Positions 22,992 to 34,129 of a DNA stretch of 64,000 bases are shown one piece after another. How positions within the stretch are numbered: the stretch's first letter is position 1; every line of letters begins with the position of its first letter. Under the pieces are notes generated by a model. It saw only the letters and a list, made by a program, of their open reading frames with translations, was not told the DNA's origin and did not search any database. The translations under genes were made by a program, and so were the position numbers. Origin of the DNA: Margaritifera margaritifera (Eukaryota > Mollusca > Bivalvia > Unionida > Margaritiferidae); the NCBI GenBank assembly GCA_029931535.1, contig JAQPZY010001412.1, forward strand, positions 62,001-126,000, in the 5' to 3' direction.

Positions 22992-23869
22992 ATAAATCCC
23001 TTCTAAATAAAACTAACAACCCTTAAAAAAGAGAGTATGTGTGTGTGTGTGTGAAATACAGAGAGAAAGAGACATATAGTTAAGTCCTGTTATCTACTAT
23101 CCAGTACCCTGCTCATTAATATTCAGCCTTATCAAGGTTCTTAGTCAACAGACCATAAAATAATAATAATAATAATGATAATAATAATAATATTAATAAT
23201 TAAAACCATAAAATATTATTATTATTATTATTCACAGAGAGTGACAGAGAGAGAGAGAGAGAATTAACATTATGCCTGAGACAGAGACAAAAAGAGGGAG
23301 AGTGGTAAATAGGGGATGTTAGAAGACAGAAAAGTAGGACGCCATTTTTTCTATTATTTTGCGGCATTATAGGAGAAGTAGAAATTAACATTAGGTTAAC
23401 CTTTTATGTGTTTCTGGGGACAAGGGTAAATCCTATGTTAGAAATGTTCATAGCCATATTGTTTGCATCAGTTTTAAAAAAAAGCAATGTTTTATTTATT
23501 GTCGAATGACTCCAGTAACATTTGCTGTATGCCCCAAATTTAAGATATGTCATGTTTTGCTGCACACGCTTTGAGACTACAAACAATGTTACAGAATTCC
23601 CCAAACCATAGACAGGAGAACAGTAAAAAAAAAACACGTCTTGTTCTATCGACAGTCTGAAATCAACTGACCCAAAAAAAAAAAAAAAAAAAAAAAAATT
23701 AGGTTTATCATCGTTACATTTTTACTTAATCTTTTTTTCCCTAAACGCATGTTTTGGCTCTAGAATGAGAGTGCCCATTACATATGGGCTGATATTGTCA
23801 GACAGTTTTGGAAAGTCGTTTATTATAGCACTTTTAGTGTCAATATATATTTACATGTTGCCATACCTA
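22992..23869. other. No supported gene; AAT and GA simple repeats
   Basis: Short (GT)n at about 23037-23053, (AAT)n-type tracts at about 23159-23235, (GA)n near 23246-23261 and an A-run at about 23673-23698. No genes are seen. Confidence 0.5.
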
Positions 23870-24850
23870 ATGGAAGATAAGCATCTTTTCTAGTTTCCCA
23901 TTTGGTTGCAATGGAAGTTATACCGTTGCTAGGGGAGCCACCTGGGACACAACTTCGATAGAGAATGTTATATGAATAATTCATACAAAGTTTCATCAAA
24001 ATTTGCTAGACCGTTCCGAGGAAAAGTTGAAAATAAATTTGCTATATGTTTGCTATGGAAGTCACACCACTGCTAATAGGGCCATATCGGACACAATTTT
24101 GATAGAGCATATCCTAATAAACATTCTTGCCATGTTTGATCAAAAACGGCCCAACTATTCTGGAGATGTTTAAAAGAAGTTTACCATATGTTTGCTATGA
24201 AAGCCACACCACTGCTTACAGAAGCACGTAGAACAATATTTTGATAGCGCATGCCCTAAGAAACACTCCAACCAAAATTGACTGAAACTGACTCAGTCCT
24301 TCTGGAAAATTAGAGCATAGTTTTTCTACCAGGTTTCTAAGGATTTTGGTGCTTGGCGAGGCACCCCGGACACAATGTTGATAGAGCATGTCCTAACAAA
24401 TATTACAAACAAGCCCGATTTAAACTGGCTCAACTTTTACAGAGAAAGAGTCGAAAAAAAAAGGTTTTCCTCCCGGTCGCTAAAGAAGCTACACTACTGC
24501 TAGAGAAGCCATTCGCGACATAATTTTGATAGAGCATGTCCTAGAAAAAAAAACAAAAAACATTCCTATCACATTTAATTTAAATCGGCTCAGAAGGTGT
24601 CGAGTAGAAGTAGAAAATAGGTTGTACAACCAGTTACTAAGCAGGCCACATTGTTGCTAAGGGAAATCACATCAGACAAATGTTGATAGAGAATGTTCTA
24701 ACAAAGATTCCAAAAAACTTGATCAAAACTGGCTGAACCGTTTTGGAAAAAAAAGTAGAAAAAAAGGTTTCCATTTTGGTTGCTATGGTAGCCACGCCAT
24801 TGCTAATGGAGCCACCCCAGACACAAGTTTATTATGTATATATAGGGTTT
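23870..24850 (+). repeat. Tandem array, family B (about 130-155 bp units)
   Basis: About seven diverged units carry GCTATGGAAGCCACACCACTGC, GACACAATTTTGATAGAGCATGTCC and a TTGATCAAAA-CGGCTCAAC block in fixed order. Related single or double units recur at 44400-44755, 46966-47265 and 48420-48790, so the family is dispersed. Open frames over it are not genes. Confidence 0.8.
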
Positions 24851-24944
24851 ACAAGCAGGTCAGCACAATCCTTGCTATATGGTGCCGATTAAAAGGTGTT
24901 CCCAAAAATTAAAAAAAAAACAAAAAAAAAAAAACAAGAGTCCA

Positions 24945-26240
24945 TCGTTAAAACTGAAGCTCTACTGACCAAAAGAATTTATATGAATTCAAGATAAGAC
25001 CATTTCTTCTTTTTAACTGCTGAGTGGTTGAACCTATGTCTGATATTTTTGAGCAATAAAAAATTCCAAAATTAGCCACTGTGGCAGCCATATTGGATAT
25101 AAGATCGGCACAATTTTAATTTAGGACCAACTTGACATCATTAGAAGTCTTCTGATGAAACTCCATGTGAAATACGATCATCCACCTAGGAGGATTACTA
25201 ATAACAAGGTATTCAAAATGGCCACCATGGCGGCCACATTGGACATCAAATCAGCACCATTTAATTTAGAACAAATAGATACCATAAGGAGTCTCCTGGA
25301 AGGATTCCCATGTCGATACAAATTTCCGCTGAGAACTAGCGATGACAAGATTTGAAAGATGGCTACCATGGTGACCATATCTGATGTCAGATGGGCATTA
25401 CTTTTATTTAGGACCAACTAGTCCTCTCGTGAAAACCCCATACCAATATGACTTTAGGTTCAGAAGGAGTAGCAATAATACGATTTTAAAGATGGGAGCC
25501 ATATTGGACCTCAAATCGGCACCATTTTCATTTAGGATCAACTAGACATCATAAGTCTTTTAGTAAAAATCCCATGTTGAAATGACTCTCCATTCATGAG
25601 GAGTAGCAATAATATGATTTTCAAGATGGCGACCGTGTCGCCATATTGAATATCCAAGCAGTACCATTTTCGTTTATGACCAACTAGATTTCATAAGAAT
25701 TCTTCTCGTGAAAACCCCATATCCATATGGCTTTCCCTTCAGGAGGAGTAACAGTAACTAGATTTATTTTTAAGATGGCTACCGTAGAAGCCATAATGGC
25801 ACCATTTTCATTTAGGACCAACTAGACATCAAAAGAAGTCTTTCAGTGAAAACCCCATGCCAATATGACTGTCCATTCAGGAGGAGCAGCGATAGCAGTA
25901 TTTCCAAGCCGGCTACCGTTATGGCCATATTGGATGTCAGATTAGCACCATTTTTATTTAGGACCAACTAGACATCGTAAGAATCCTTCTGATAAAAGCC
26001 CCATGTCGATGCGACTTCTCATTAAGAAGTAGTGACAACAAGAATTTCAAAATGGCCACTGTGTCGGCAATATTGGATGTCCGTGCAGCACCAGTTTCAG
26101 TTTGGACCAACTAGACTGTTGGACGAGTGCGTGTGTCAAGTTTCATTACAAACTTGTTTACAGACGAACAGACACCGGACGACGGACAACAGACCATCCT
26201 ATAAGCTCTTCCGGTATATGACCAATAGAGCTGAACATTT
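24945..26240 (+). repeat. Tandem array, family A, copy 1 (about 130-150 bp units)
   Basis: Eight units are recognisable by AAGATGGC-ACC-TGG-GCCATATTGGATGTCA at about 25075, 25217, 25355, 25488, 25622, 25770, 25905 and 26045. Each is followed by CACCATTTTCATTTAGGACC and GAAAACCCCATG blocks. A distinct leader (from about 24945) precedes the first unit. The tail has GACAGACG/GACGGAC-type sequence and a weak hairpin (AGCTCT at 26204-26209, AGAGCT at 26227-26232). The second copy at 30180-32090 has the same unit and tail. Confidence 0.85.
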
Positions 26241-26839
26241 GTTTTTAAAAAGTTATGATGATAAAACCCTTCCAAATAAACATAAACATGTACAACAACA
26301 GAGAAAAAGATAAAAAGTAATAATTGTTAAAACTTGGAAAGGTATATAAAATGAAAGATAATGGTATAAAATATAAAATTCTTCAAACAAAGGGTCAAAG
26401 ATTGTAATACAGACCATATTTGCCCAAAAAGTCTAAGATTCTCACTGTGGAAGTTGATACAGGAGGTATGCACGAGTCAGTTATGTGACCTATACCCGAT
26501 AGGCACAATGCCGCTTCATCTTTGCGATTAGTACGAGGGACACCATTTTACAATGATGGGTTTGATGTTCCGGCACATGTGGAGTTTTCATTTCACATAT
26601 TTTGTCAAGCATATACGACACGCCGACTTATATAATATATACGAATAATATACAATAATATGTTTGGTTGTTTTACCACATTGTATCAGCAAATCATGTC
26701 TTTGTAAGATTTGGGATATTAACTAAAATTTAAAGTCTTGCAATGCTTTCAGAGTAGAAATAGAATCACAAAAGATGAAATTTAATTTTCGATAGGTTTT
26801 AATGTAGTTCAAAAAGATCCTTGTATGGCTGTAATTTCT

Positions 26840-27515
26840 GGTCTGATCAAAATTAGTTTAGAAATGCCACCTCCAGACTGGTGTTAAGTTCAGCCAATCA
26901 GATGCAAGATTACCTCATTAATACGTGTGGGTCTCACTCATTATCAAAACCATCATAGATCTTGATAAAAGCCCATATTTCAAATCTGATTGAAATCAGA
27001 TCAGAAATGTGACTTCCAGAAGGGCAACAAGTTCAGCCAGTTAGATGCAAGATAACTTACTTAATATGTGTGGATCTGGCTCATTATCAATGTCGTCCGA
27101 GATCTTAATGATACATATATTTCAAAATTGATCTGAAATACAAAATCCAGAAGTTAACAAACTCAGCCAATCAGATGCAAGATCACCGGATTAGTAGGTG
27201 TGGATCTTGCACATTATCAAACTCATCCGAGATCATAATGATATGAACATATATTCCAAGTTTGATAAAAATCAGTCTCTAGAAAGGTAACAAGCTCAGC
27301 TAATTAAACACAAGATCACCTCACTTGTTATTAAACTCATCCAAGATCTAAATGATATAAGAATTTATTCAGAGTTTGATCAAAATCGGATCAGAAATGT
27401 GGCCTCCTGAGTGGTAACGAGTAATTGTTGATGGATGGACACACAATGCAAACAGACAATGGATGCAGAATCATACCATGAGCTCACTTGGCCTTGTGGT
27501 CAGATGAGCTGAAAA
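26840..27515 (+). repeat. Tandem array, family C with hairpin tail
   Basis: About four to five units of 130-140 bp contain CAGATGCAAGATCACC-type and CTCATTATCAAACTCATCC-type blocks. The array ends in a GATGGATGGACACAC-type segment, then a hairpin whose 13-base arms (27481-27493 and 27498-27510) pair with three mismatches, then GAAAA. The minus-strand open frame at 27471-27698 overlaps the tail and is not a gene. Confidence 0.8.
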
Positions 27516-28149
27516 CCAAAGCTTAATCATGCTGGAATTTTGCATGAAAAACAAGGGCAAATTCAAGTGTGCAAAATACTCCTGTAAAGTTAGTCTGGTT
27601 CCCCGACAAACTCCACTAAATCCAATATGAAAACCTGAATCCATGCCAAACCCAGACAAGCCAATATCTTCATCTGACAACGATGATTGTATTATCATAC
27701 TTTTTTACTATAATTCCACAAGTCTGTAATTTAAGAATATTTTAGGACTTGCAGCAATTAATAATAAGGGCTGCCAGGTCTGCAGCCATTGGCATGTAAA
27801 CTACTGACAATGTACATGCCATACCTCACTCAACTTGCAACCATTTCATTTGCTGTACATTCAACTCGGCTTTTTCCACACATTGCACATCAGGTGAAGT
27901 TGATGTGAAAATCATCCATACTTTAAGAAAAGATTTAACACACAAATCTTACTACACGATGATTTTAAGCAGAGATATAGCTTAATTGAAATGGGTAGTA
28001 CCTGCATCGCTAACAGCCAAATGCATGTACATTTACAGTTACTGATTCTATAAACGTTAACAGGCAGTAAACTAAACATAGCCATTTGTACATATACACA
28101 TTGCGTTCGAAAACGGTATGTTATTTGCCCACCATGTCAAGTCATTTTA
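27516..28149. other. No supported gene
   Basis: Unique sequence between two tandem arrays; nothing recognised. Confidence 0.4.
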
Positions 28150-29000
28150 CAGAAACTTTTTTCTTCTTTCAGTCTTGGTGAACTTGACCTCTAACCCCCC
28201 GGTGTCTCAGATGCAAGCCATCCACAAATATATGGTCACGAGTTCTTTTGTGGAATGTTTTCCTTCAAAGGGCACCATGACCTTTTAAGCCCAAAATCAA
28301 TAGGCCTCTTCCTCATCTAAAATGCAAGGCATCTACAAAGTGGAGTCATGGCATGTGGTACAAGTTGGTTGGTTCGTTCATTTTTAAAAACACTTTCAAC
28401 ACTTTACTGGCTACATCATACCAAGGAAATGGAAAAACAGTATCTTTCCCAAGGACACAATGAAGCAGCCAACACAGTCTGGCCTGGATGAGTCTATTAG
28501 TTTTTGTCAAAATCATTTTCCTTCTTTCAGTTCCTGTGACCTTCTTCCTGGTCTCAAATGCAAGCCATCCACAAAGTCTGGTCAAAGTACGTGATACAGA
28601 ATCAAGACGTTTTTGCATAAACCACTGTTCTTAGAGTCACTATAGCCTTGATCTTTGACCTTTCATCCATAAATTCACTACATGTCTTTCTCATCTCAAA
28701 TGCAAGACATTTACAAAGTTTGGTCAATATATCTGGCACAAATTTCAAGTTATTGCATGGAAAGTTTTCCTTCTTTCAATCCAAGTGACCTTAAACTTTG
28801 ACATTTGCAACCAAAATCAGTTGGTTTCTCTGTACAAAATGTAAGCTACTTACAAAGTTTGGCAATGGTAAAGGGGAGAGAACTCAAGTTATTGTGCTGA
28901 AAACAAAAATGGAACAGATGGATAGACACACAAATGGACATAATCATACAAGGAACAGATGGAGATACAAACAGACAGATGCCACAACATATGCTTTACC
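28150..29000 (+). repeat. Tandem array, family D, copy 1
   Basis: Units of about 110-145 bp are marked by CTTCTTTCAGTC-GGTGACCTTGACC and GCAAGCCATCCACAAAG (about 28211, 28323, 28560, 28703, 28848). The tail is GATGGATAGACACAC- and ACAAACAGACAGATG-type sequence. A second copy lies at 43130-43760. Confidence 0.8.
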
Positions 29001-29012
29001 TTATGAAATGCA

Positions 29013-29128
29013 TAAAAAAATGCATCTAAATGGGCACAACATCCCCAAATTAAAAAAAATGCATCTAAATGGGCACCACATCCCCAAATAAAAAAATGCA
29101 TTTAAATGGGCACCACATCCCCAAATAC
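29013..29128. repeat. About 38-bp tandem repeat, three copies
   Basis: TGCATCTAAATGGGCACCAC followed by ATCCCCAAAT and an A-run is repeated three times directly after the family D tail. Confidence 0.9.
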
Positions 29129-29196
29129 CACGTTTTCCCCAGCACAACTAAATCTCTCATTAATCAAATGCTTAAAAAATTATCACCACCATAAAT

Positions 29197-30156
29197 CAGG
29201 GTTCCTGCAGATCTAACAAAAACAAATTCCATGACTTTTCCAAAACTTTTCCAGGGCAATTTCACAAAACTCAAGGACCACACTATCTTGCATTGTCAAG
29301 TAAATTAATATAAAGAACGACATCAATGAAGAATAACAAATAAGTTAACGACAAATATTTTTAATATGTACATTTTAAATTTTCCTGGGCTTGTACACCT
29401 TGACTTTATGTAGTAATTCATGTCGTAATCCAATGTTCTATGTTTTTTGTATTCAAAAAAAAGAAAAGAAACAATCCTATGTAGTCTTTGTATGTGTTCC
29501 TATTTACAATATTAACAAAACACATCGCTTTCCAGTTGCTTTCTTGTATTTAGTGAGAAGCAAACTTTTTCTGCTCCATCTCCTTTTCAAGGTCCTTCAG
29601 AGTCTCTTGTTTCACTTTTGCAGTCTTTCTCAGAGAATTGGACGCAGTTAGCAGATTTAGGTTATTAAAGGAATGACTGACTAAGCCGCATGAGATGTTA
29701 CGACAGACCCGAAAAACAAAGAGAGAAATATAAACGAAACCAAATTAGTTCTTACCTTGTACGTTAGATCGAAGAAATAAGACTTTTTCGGAAGAAATTA
29801 ACTTCGTTTGGACAGATCGTCAAGTGGTAATTACTCCGAGCGGCGCGACTTACCATTTGAATTTTCCAATCGAACTACACCGGAAATCACGTGATATCTA
29901 CTGTTAGGGGAACTTACTCTTGTTATATGAAATGAAACCATTTATCGATCGTAATTTTATCGTGTTTTATTTAATTGGTGCTCGGTGCTCTATGAAATTT
30001 GAAGTAATCAATTTCTTTAACTCCATTGTCAGAAATTCCATGTCTTTTCCAAAATTGTGCAAGGTTTTGACAAATTCCATTACTTTTCAAGGCCCTTGAA
30101 ATTTATTTTTTAAATTCCAAAACTTTTCCAGGATTCCATGACCCGCGGGAACCCTG
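29197..30156. mobile_element. 960-bp non-autonomous TIR element, hAT-like ends
   Basis: The left end starts CAGGGTTCCTGC and the right end reads GCGGGAACCCTG, its inverted complement. Subterminal blocks also match in inverted order (AAATTCCATGACTTTTCC at the left; GGAAAAGTTTTGGAATTT-type at the right). The 6-bp direct repeat ATAAAT flanks both ends (29191-29196 and 30157-30162). CAGGG-type ends are typical of hAT elements, which normally make 8-bp duplications, so the 6-bp repeat leaves the superfamily open. No transposase is seen inside. Confidence 0.7.
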
Positions 30157-30179
30157 ATAAATTACTAACCCTAACCCTA

Positions 30180-32090
30180 CCCCAACTTGTGTGATAACAA
30201 TATCTTCAAGATGGCTGCCATGATGCCCACATTGGTTGCAAGATCAACACCATTTTCATTTAGGACCAACTACATTTCACAAGAAAGTCTTTTGGTGAAA
30301 ACTCCATGTTGATGACCATCCATTCTGGATGAGTAGCGATAACAATATTTTAAAGTTGGCTGTTCTGGCAGCCATATTGGATGTAAGATTGCCATAATTT
30401 TCATTTACAACCAACTATATATTAAACAAGTGCTTGAAGGGACTGACACTCCACTGTCTACAAAGAATTTCCAGGAATTCAATGAACAAGATCATTTCTT
30501 CCTTTTAACTGCAGAGTGTTGGAACCATCTTTGATATTCTTCAGCGACAAGATTCTCAAATTAGCTGCTGTGATTGACATACTGGATGTCAGCTTGGCAC
30601 CATTTTCATTTAGAAATTTTCTAGTGGAAACCCCATGCTGACACGACTTTGTTTTACACGAGTAACGATAAAAAGATTTTCAAGACAGATGCCATGGTGG
30701 CCATATTCAATATCAAATTGGCACCATTTTTATTTAGTAACAACTAGATCACAAGAAATCTGTTGGTGAAAGCACAATGTTGATACAACCAGCCATCCGG
30801 GAGAAGTAGCGATAACAAAATTTTGAAGATGGCCATTGTGGCAGTCATATTTGAAGTTGGATTGGCACCATTTTCATTTGCAACAAACTAGACATCATAA
30901 GAAGTCTTTCAGTGAAAACCCCATTCTGATGTGACCAATCATTTAGGAGAAATAGTGACAACAAGATTTTCAAGATGGCCACTGTGGTAGCAGCCGTATT
31001 GGACATCAGTTTAGTCCCAATTTCGTTTAGGACCAACTAGATATCGTAAGAAGTCTTTTAGTGAAAATCCCATGTTGATATGACCATCCATTCAGAACAA
31101 GCAGTGGCAAGATTTTCAAGATGGCTGCTTTGGTGTCTATAATGGATATCAGATTGGCACAATTTGTATTCATGACCAACCAGACACAATAAGAAGTCTT
31201 CTGGTGAAAACTTCACGCCGATACGATTGTCCAGGTGGTGTAGCAATAACAAGATTTTCAACATGGCTGCTGTGGCGGCCAAACTAGAGGTCAGATCAGC
31301 ACCCTTTTCTTTTAAGATGGTTTGGTTTTGTGGGGTTTAACGCCATTTTTCAGCACATGATATACATGGCGGCCAGTGTATTTGGTGGAGGAAGAACCAC
31401 CGACCCATCGGAAGCTATTGGCAAGTTTTCTCAAATATCAATGTTAGTCGAGCTGAGACTCAAACTTGCGTGGACAGAGGCGAGATGTGCGAGTAGTGGC
31501 ATGTGCCTTAGACCACTTGGTCACCTGGGGCCCCCTTTCATTTAGGACCAACTAGGCATCATAAAAAGTCTTTTAGTGAAAATCCCCCGTTCATATGACT
31601 ATTCATTCAGGAGGAGCAGTGATATGATTTTCAAGATGGCCACTGTGGTGACCATATTGGATGTGCAAGCTAAACCATTTTCATTTAGCACAAACTAAAC
31701 ATCATAAGAAGTCTTCTCGTGAAAGACCTGTGTCAATATGACTTTTGGCTCAGGAGTAGCAGAAGAAAGATGTTCAAAATAGTTGCCGTGATGGCCATAT
31801 TTGATGTCAGGTTGATACCAACATTATAAGGAGTCTTTGAGTGAAAACCCCATGTTGATATGACCATCCATCCAGGTGGCGTAGCGATGACAAGATTTTT
31901 GCTGATGTGCCCTTATTGAATATCTAAGCAGCATTTTGGACCAACTAGCTCATGGGATGACAGTGTATGTAAGATTCATGGCAAATCCTCCAAGTAGTTT
32001 GGGATGAGTAACGATAACAAACTTGTGCTAACTGTACAACAGGCAATCCCATAAGCTCTTCTAGTCTATGATCAGTAGAGACAACATTTA
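30180..32090 (+). repeat. Tandem array, family A, copy 2, interrupted by a SINE
   Basis: Units occur at about 30209, 30350, 30556, 30685, 30825, 30972, 31118, 31258, 31632, 31775 and 31895. The leader seen in copy 1 (GATCATTTCTTCCTTTTAACTGC) appears inside the array near 30500 between ordinary units. This indicates duplication or unequal exchange. The tail near 32050 matches copy 1 (CCCATAAGCTCTTC). The SINE at 31320-31535 splits one unit. Confidence 0.85.
31320..31535 (-). mobile_element. tRNA-derived SINE, copy 2
   Basis: It shares head and body with 19190-19425: minus-strand start GGGGCCCCAGGTGACC, a damaged B-box, the CCTCCACCAAATACACTGGC block and an AAAACCAAA end. It interrupts a family A unit between CACCCTTTTC and CTTTCATTTAGGACC, so the array is older than the insertion. 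Confidence 0.8.
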
Positions 32091-33407
32091 GCATAACTAT
32101 TTTTTTTTTTTAAACCAAGACCATGAGACTACAACACTATTAAAAACAGATTATCATTAAATAACTATTCATAGTTTGCTGCCATCCCTTTCAGAAGTGA
32201 AAGCTGCATCTCACTATTTGCTAACACTGGGTAGACAAAAGTATAAATGTCATTTATAAGAATTTTAGCTATTAAGGAACCTAGTGATTCACATATATCC
32301 TACCACTTTCCTCACTGAATAAAACGTATTCTTCTATGCAATGTTTTGCCATAACCTTGATCTGGATATAAAAAAGATGGACAATTCAAAAGACGATACA
32401 GAGCCAACTTATGAAAAACAAATTTATTTCACACATATTCTTTTTTATTTTAGCACCCACTCGTGTAATCATACCCATCTATACTCGATATACTAAAATC
32501 ATAAATGAAACTGTGTTATTCCAGACACAATCTTGATAAAGCTAATATTACAAGCATGATCACATTTCATGTGGGAAATAGACGATAAATTTACTAGGTG
32601 AACATGATGCATATAATGACAAGACAAGAATGTAGTTCACTAACATCCTACCATACTCTTGTTTGTAAACATCTTTACAAAAGTCTGAAAGACAGTATGT
32701 AAATCTTGAATCTAATGATAATTACAGAAGTTCTTTTAAATGTACAAGTTTAACAAATTAATGACCTGACTCCAAAGAAAATGCATTCTGAACTGTTGAT
32801 GTTGACCACTGAAAAATAATTATGAAGAGCCTTGGAGCCAAAATCAAAAGTGTGGAGAATAATTTACGTGACACTAGCTCAAAGATAATGCCTCAAGTTT
32901 TAAAACACTCACCATATAGTAGAGTGATAGTAGCTGTCCATGGTTTGAATATTTCTACATCTACAGTCAGGCATGCTGGATGCATAATCTTTTCTGCATC
33001 CTTTTAGAACCTTACTCTTGTTTATTTAACTCCCCCCCCCCTTATAAGGACAAAATATCAAATTTAAGTAAAATGATTATACCAGCACTAACTTAATGTG
33101 CAAGTCATTACACATATCGTTGCTCAACCATGCATCCACATGCTGAAACTGAATTGTACATTTTCAGTAATTGTTTTCAATGTAATGACTTTGTTCATTC
33201 TGACACAAAGTTATGCCTGTAAAAGCGAATCCTATGTATACCCTGTGCCTCTTATCAAGGCCATATACTTTATGCATCAATGCTCATTTACATGCTACTT
33301 TGTTTGTCCCAATATCATCTTTGATGAATGAACAATAAAAAGAGAGACGTGTTGTAGTAACAAGGTGCTGAGCACTTTAGTGGTAAAATTTCAGGTCTGG
33401 ACTGCAT
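32091..33407. other. hsp60 3' UTR and downstream flank
   Basis: The region past the hsp60 stop codon (33408) is AT-rich. A minus-strand AATAAA lies at 33021-33026, about 385 nt past the stop, and is a plausible polyadenylation signal. Plus-strand open frames here (for instance 32822-33007 and 33098-33331) have no support. Confidence 0.45.
33021..33026 (-). terminator. Putative hsp60 polyadenylation signal
   Basis: Minus-strand AATAAA hexamer, the first one seen downstream of the hsp60 stop codon. It is assigned by position only. Confidence 0.35.
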
Positions 33408-33551
33408 CTACATCATGTCCATTCCACCCCCCATGCCTCCCATTCCTGGTGGACCTGCACTTTCTTTCTTGGGGATTTCTGTCACCACACACTCTGCAGT
33501 TGACAAAAGGGAGGCTACACCAGCGGCATCTACTAATGCTGTTCTTACTAC
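33408..33551 (-). CDS. hsp60: hsp60 (mitochondrial 60 kDa chaperonin), last coding exon
   Basis: This exon has 47 codons plus TAG (33408-33410), after an acceptor TTTTTTGACAG and in phase 0. It encodes [20 protein letters not shown], then VVTEIPKK, and the glycine-methionine tail [12 protein letters not shown] that marks group I chaperonins of mitochondria. The segment completes the equatorial domain that binds ATP and makes ring contacts. The disordered Gly-Met tail sits inside the folding cavity. The protein folds imported proteins in the mitochondrial matrix with the co-chaperonin Hsp10. The ending DMM rather than MF is a lineage detail. The identification is certain from its sequence and the three upstream exons. 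Confidence 0.97.
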   Translation of the reverse strand, partial: VVRTALVDAAGVASLLSTAECVVTEIPKKESAGPPGMGGMGGGMDMM

Positions 33552-34129
33552 CTGTCAAAAAAGAAATGTTGAGAAAAGGTTATTAAACATATATGAACAC
33601 AAGTTATAAATAGGAATTTATAAAGGCTCTTCTAGTCCCTGGAAATAATTAAAATCCATCTCAAAAGGGTAGAGTAGGAACATCCTTCAAATCTGCACCG
33701 AAAAAAATATTTCACCAAATTAAGAACGAGAACTACAGGACTTGACAACATGAGCCCCATTATTTTGACCATGTAAATGAATTTCAATTTTGGTCAGAGG
33801 TAAGATTTGTAGCAGAAGACATGAAACAGAGAAATTCTTGTACAAATTGGCCATTAATGCACATCATTGTGGGTAATCTTCTGTAAGGCATTGTTGGTAA
33901 AGCTAGTACCATGCTTTATTTTAATAACCTCACTCCTTAAACCAGTGAAATAGTTTTCAAATGGTAACCTAAAAACCAGTCATACCCATAATGCCTTAAA
34001 GAAAATTACACACAATGACATTTAAAGATGGCGCCGATTTGTAAAATGTTTTATCTTGAATGTTTGCAGCTAAAATCAGGGGTGTTATGTAAGCAAAATG
34101 TAGGGGTTTTTTTTTCCTTTTTTCGGGGG
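33552..34129 (-). other. hsp60 intron, unique part
   Basis: Intron sequence upstream of the last hsp60 exon, before the retroelement block. No exon or element is recognised. A G-run of about 13 bases lies at about 34126-34138. Confidence 0.5.

Noticed and set aside
25155..25417. Open frames in the family A array (both strands)
   Set aside because: The frames lie in a repeated noncoding unit, and other units of the same array carry stops and indels.
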